Positions 13,933-14,008 of a DNA stretch of 14,008 nucleotides are shown piece after piece. A model generated the notes under the pieces. That model had not been told where the DNA came from. It saw only the letters and a list, made by a program, of their open reading frames with translations, and did not search any database. Positions within the stretch are counted from its first letter, which is position 1. The number at the start of each line of letters is the position of its first letter. This stretch comes from an uncultured bacterium. Lineage in GTDB: Bacteria > Actinomycetota > Coriobacteriia > Coriobacteriales > Coriobacteriaceae. The DNA lies in NCBI GenBank assembly GCA_905215205.1, contig CAJMPK010000023.1, positions 1-14,008 on the forward strand, read 5' to 3'. The position numbers were made by a program, and so were the translations under genes.

Positions 13933-14008
13933 ATGACTAAGACACAGGACCGCCAGGTCTATCTGGATGTGGCAAAGGGCATGGGAATGCTGGGAGTGGT
14001 AGCCAGCC
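13933..14008 (+). CDS. Probable acyltransferase family 3 membrane protein (first 25 codons only)
   Basis: The window ends after MTKTQDRQVYLDVAKGMGMLGVVAS. The pattern R-x-x-YLDVAKGMGMLGVV is the usual opening of acyltransferase-3 proteins (short cytoplasmic lead, then the first membrane helix starting at DxxKG), which O-acetylate cell-surface sugars. AGGAAGGA lies 10 bases upstream. Position after glf suits a role in modifying a galactofuranose-containing glycan. With so little visible, another membrane protein with a similar first helix cannot be ruled out. Confidence 0.6.
   Translation, partial: MTKTQDRQVYLDVAKGMGMLGVVAS

Noticed and set aside
1..14008. CRISPR arrays, integrases or transposase genes
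   Set aside because: No regularly spaced short repeats and no protein with recombinase or transposase motifs were found on either strand.

Overview
This window looks like part of a chromosome from a high-GC, gut-type Coriobacteriia bacterium, most likely Collinsella or a close relative. That placement is inference: it rests on the strong G/C bias in third codon positions, the actinobacterial and clostridial flavour of the proteins, the DAHP synthase with a ferredoxin-like N-terminal domain, and short GGGAC-containing palindromes between genes. No 16S or other marker gene is present to confirm it.

Left part (1-2267, minus strand): a P-type cation-transporting ATPase whose 3' end runs off the window, and upstream of it a tRNA-Arg(CCG) gene with its own promoter and a Rho-independent terminator. 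A 204-base divergent spacer follows. It holds the tRNA promoter on the minus strand and, on the plus strand, an AT-rich candidate promoter and a terminator-type hairpin just before the first aromatic gene.

Central part (2472-11056, plus strand): a nearly unbroken aromatic amino acid supercluster. Its order is DAHP synthase (aroF), prephenate dehydrogenase (tyrA), 3-dehydroquinate synthase (aroB), EPSP synthase (aroA), chorismate synthase (aroC), P-protein with chorismate mutase, prephenate dehydratase and ACT domains (pheA), a fused shikimate dehydrogenase-shikimate kinase (aroE-aroK), and type II dehydroquinase (aroQ). Together these supply all seven steps from erythrose 4-phosphate and phosphoenolpyruvate to chorismate, plus the committed steps towards tyrosine and phenylalanine. 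Tryptophan genes and a dedicated aminotransferase are not here. Most junctions are tight or overlapping. The two wider gaps each contain a large perfect or near-perfect palindrome: a 37-bp inverted repeat before pheA and a 16-bp stem before aroQ.

Right part (11057-12714): after the aroQ terminator lies an AT-richer two-gene unit with a 1-base overlap. It encodes a small protein resembling DUF4869 and a P-loop ATPase with a C-terminal half that looks like a degenerate TOPRIM-type domain. It is followed by a diverged second copy of the last codons of aroQ. A direct repeat of the aroQ 3' end therefore brackets the pair, which suggests the pair arrived as cargo at the end of aroQ. This is the best candidate in the window for an undescribed accessory system.

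Far right (12793-14008): UDP-galactopyranose mutase (glf) and the first 25 codons of a probable acyltransferase-3 family membrane protein, the likely start of a galactofuranose-containing cell-surface polysaccharide locus.
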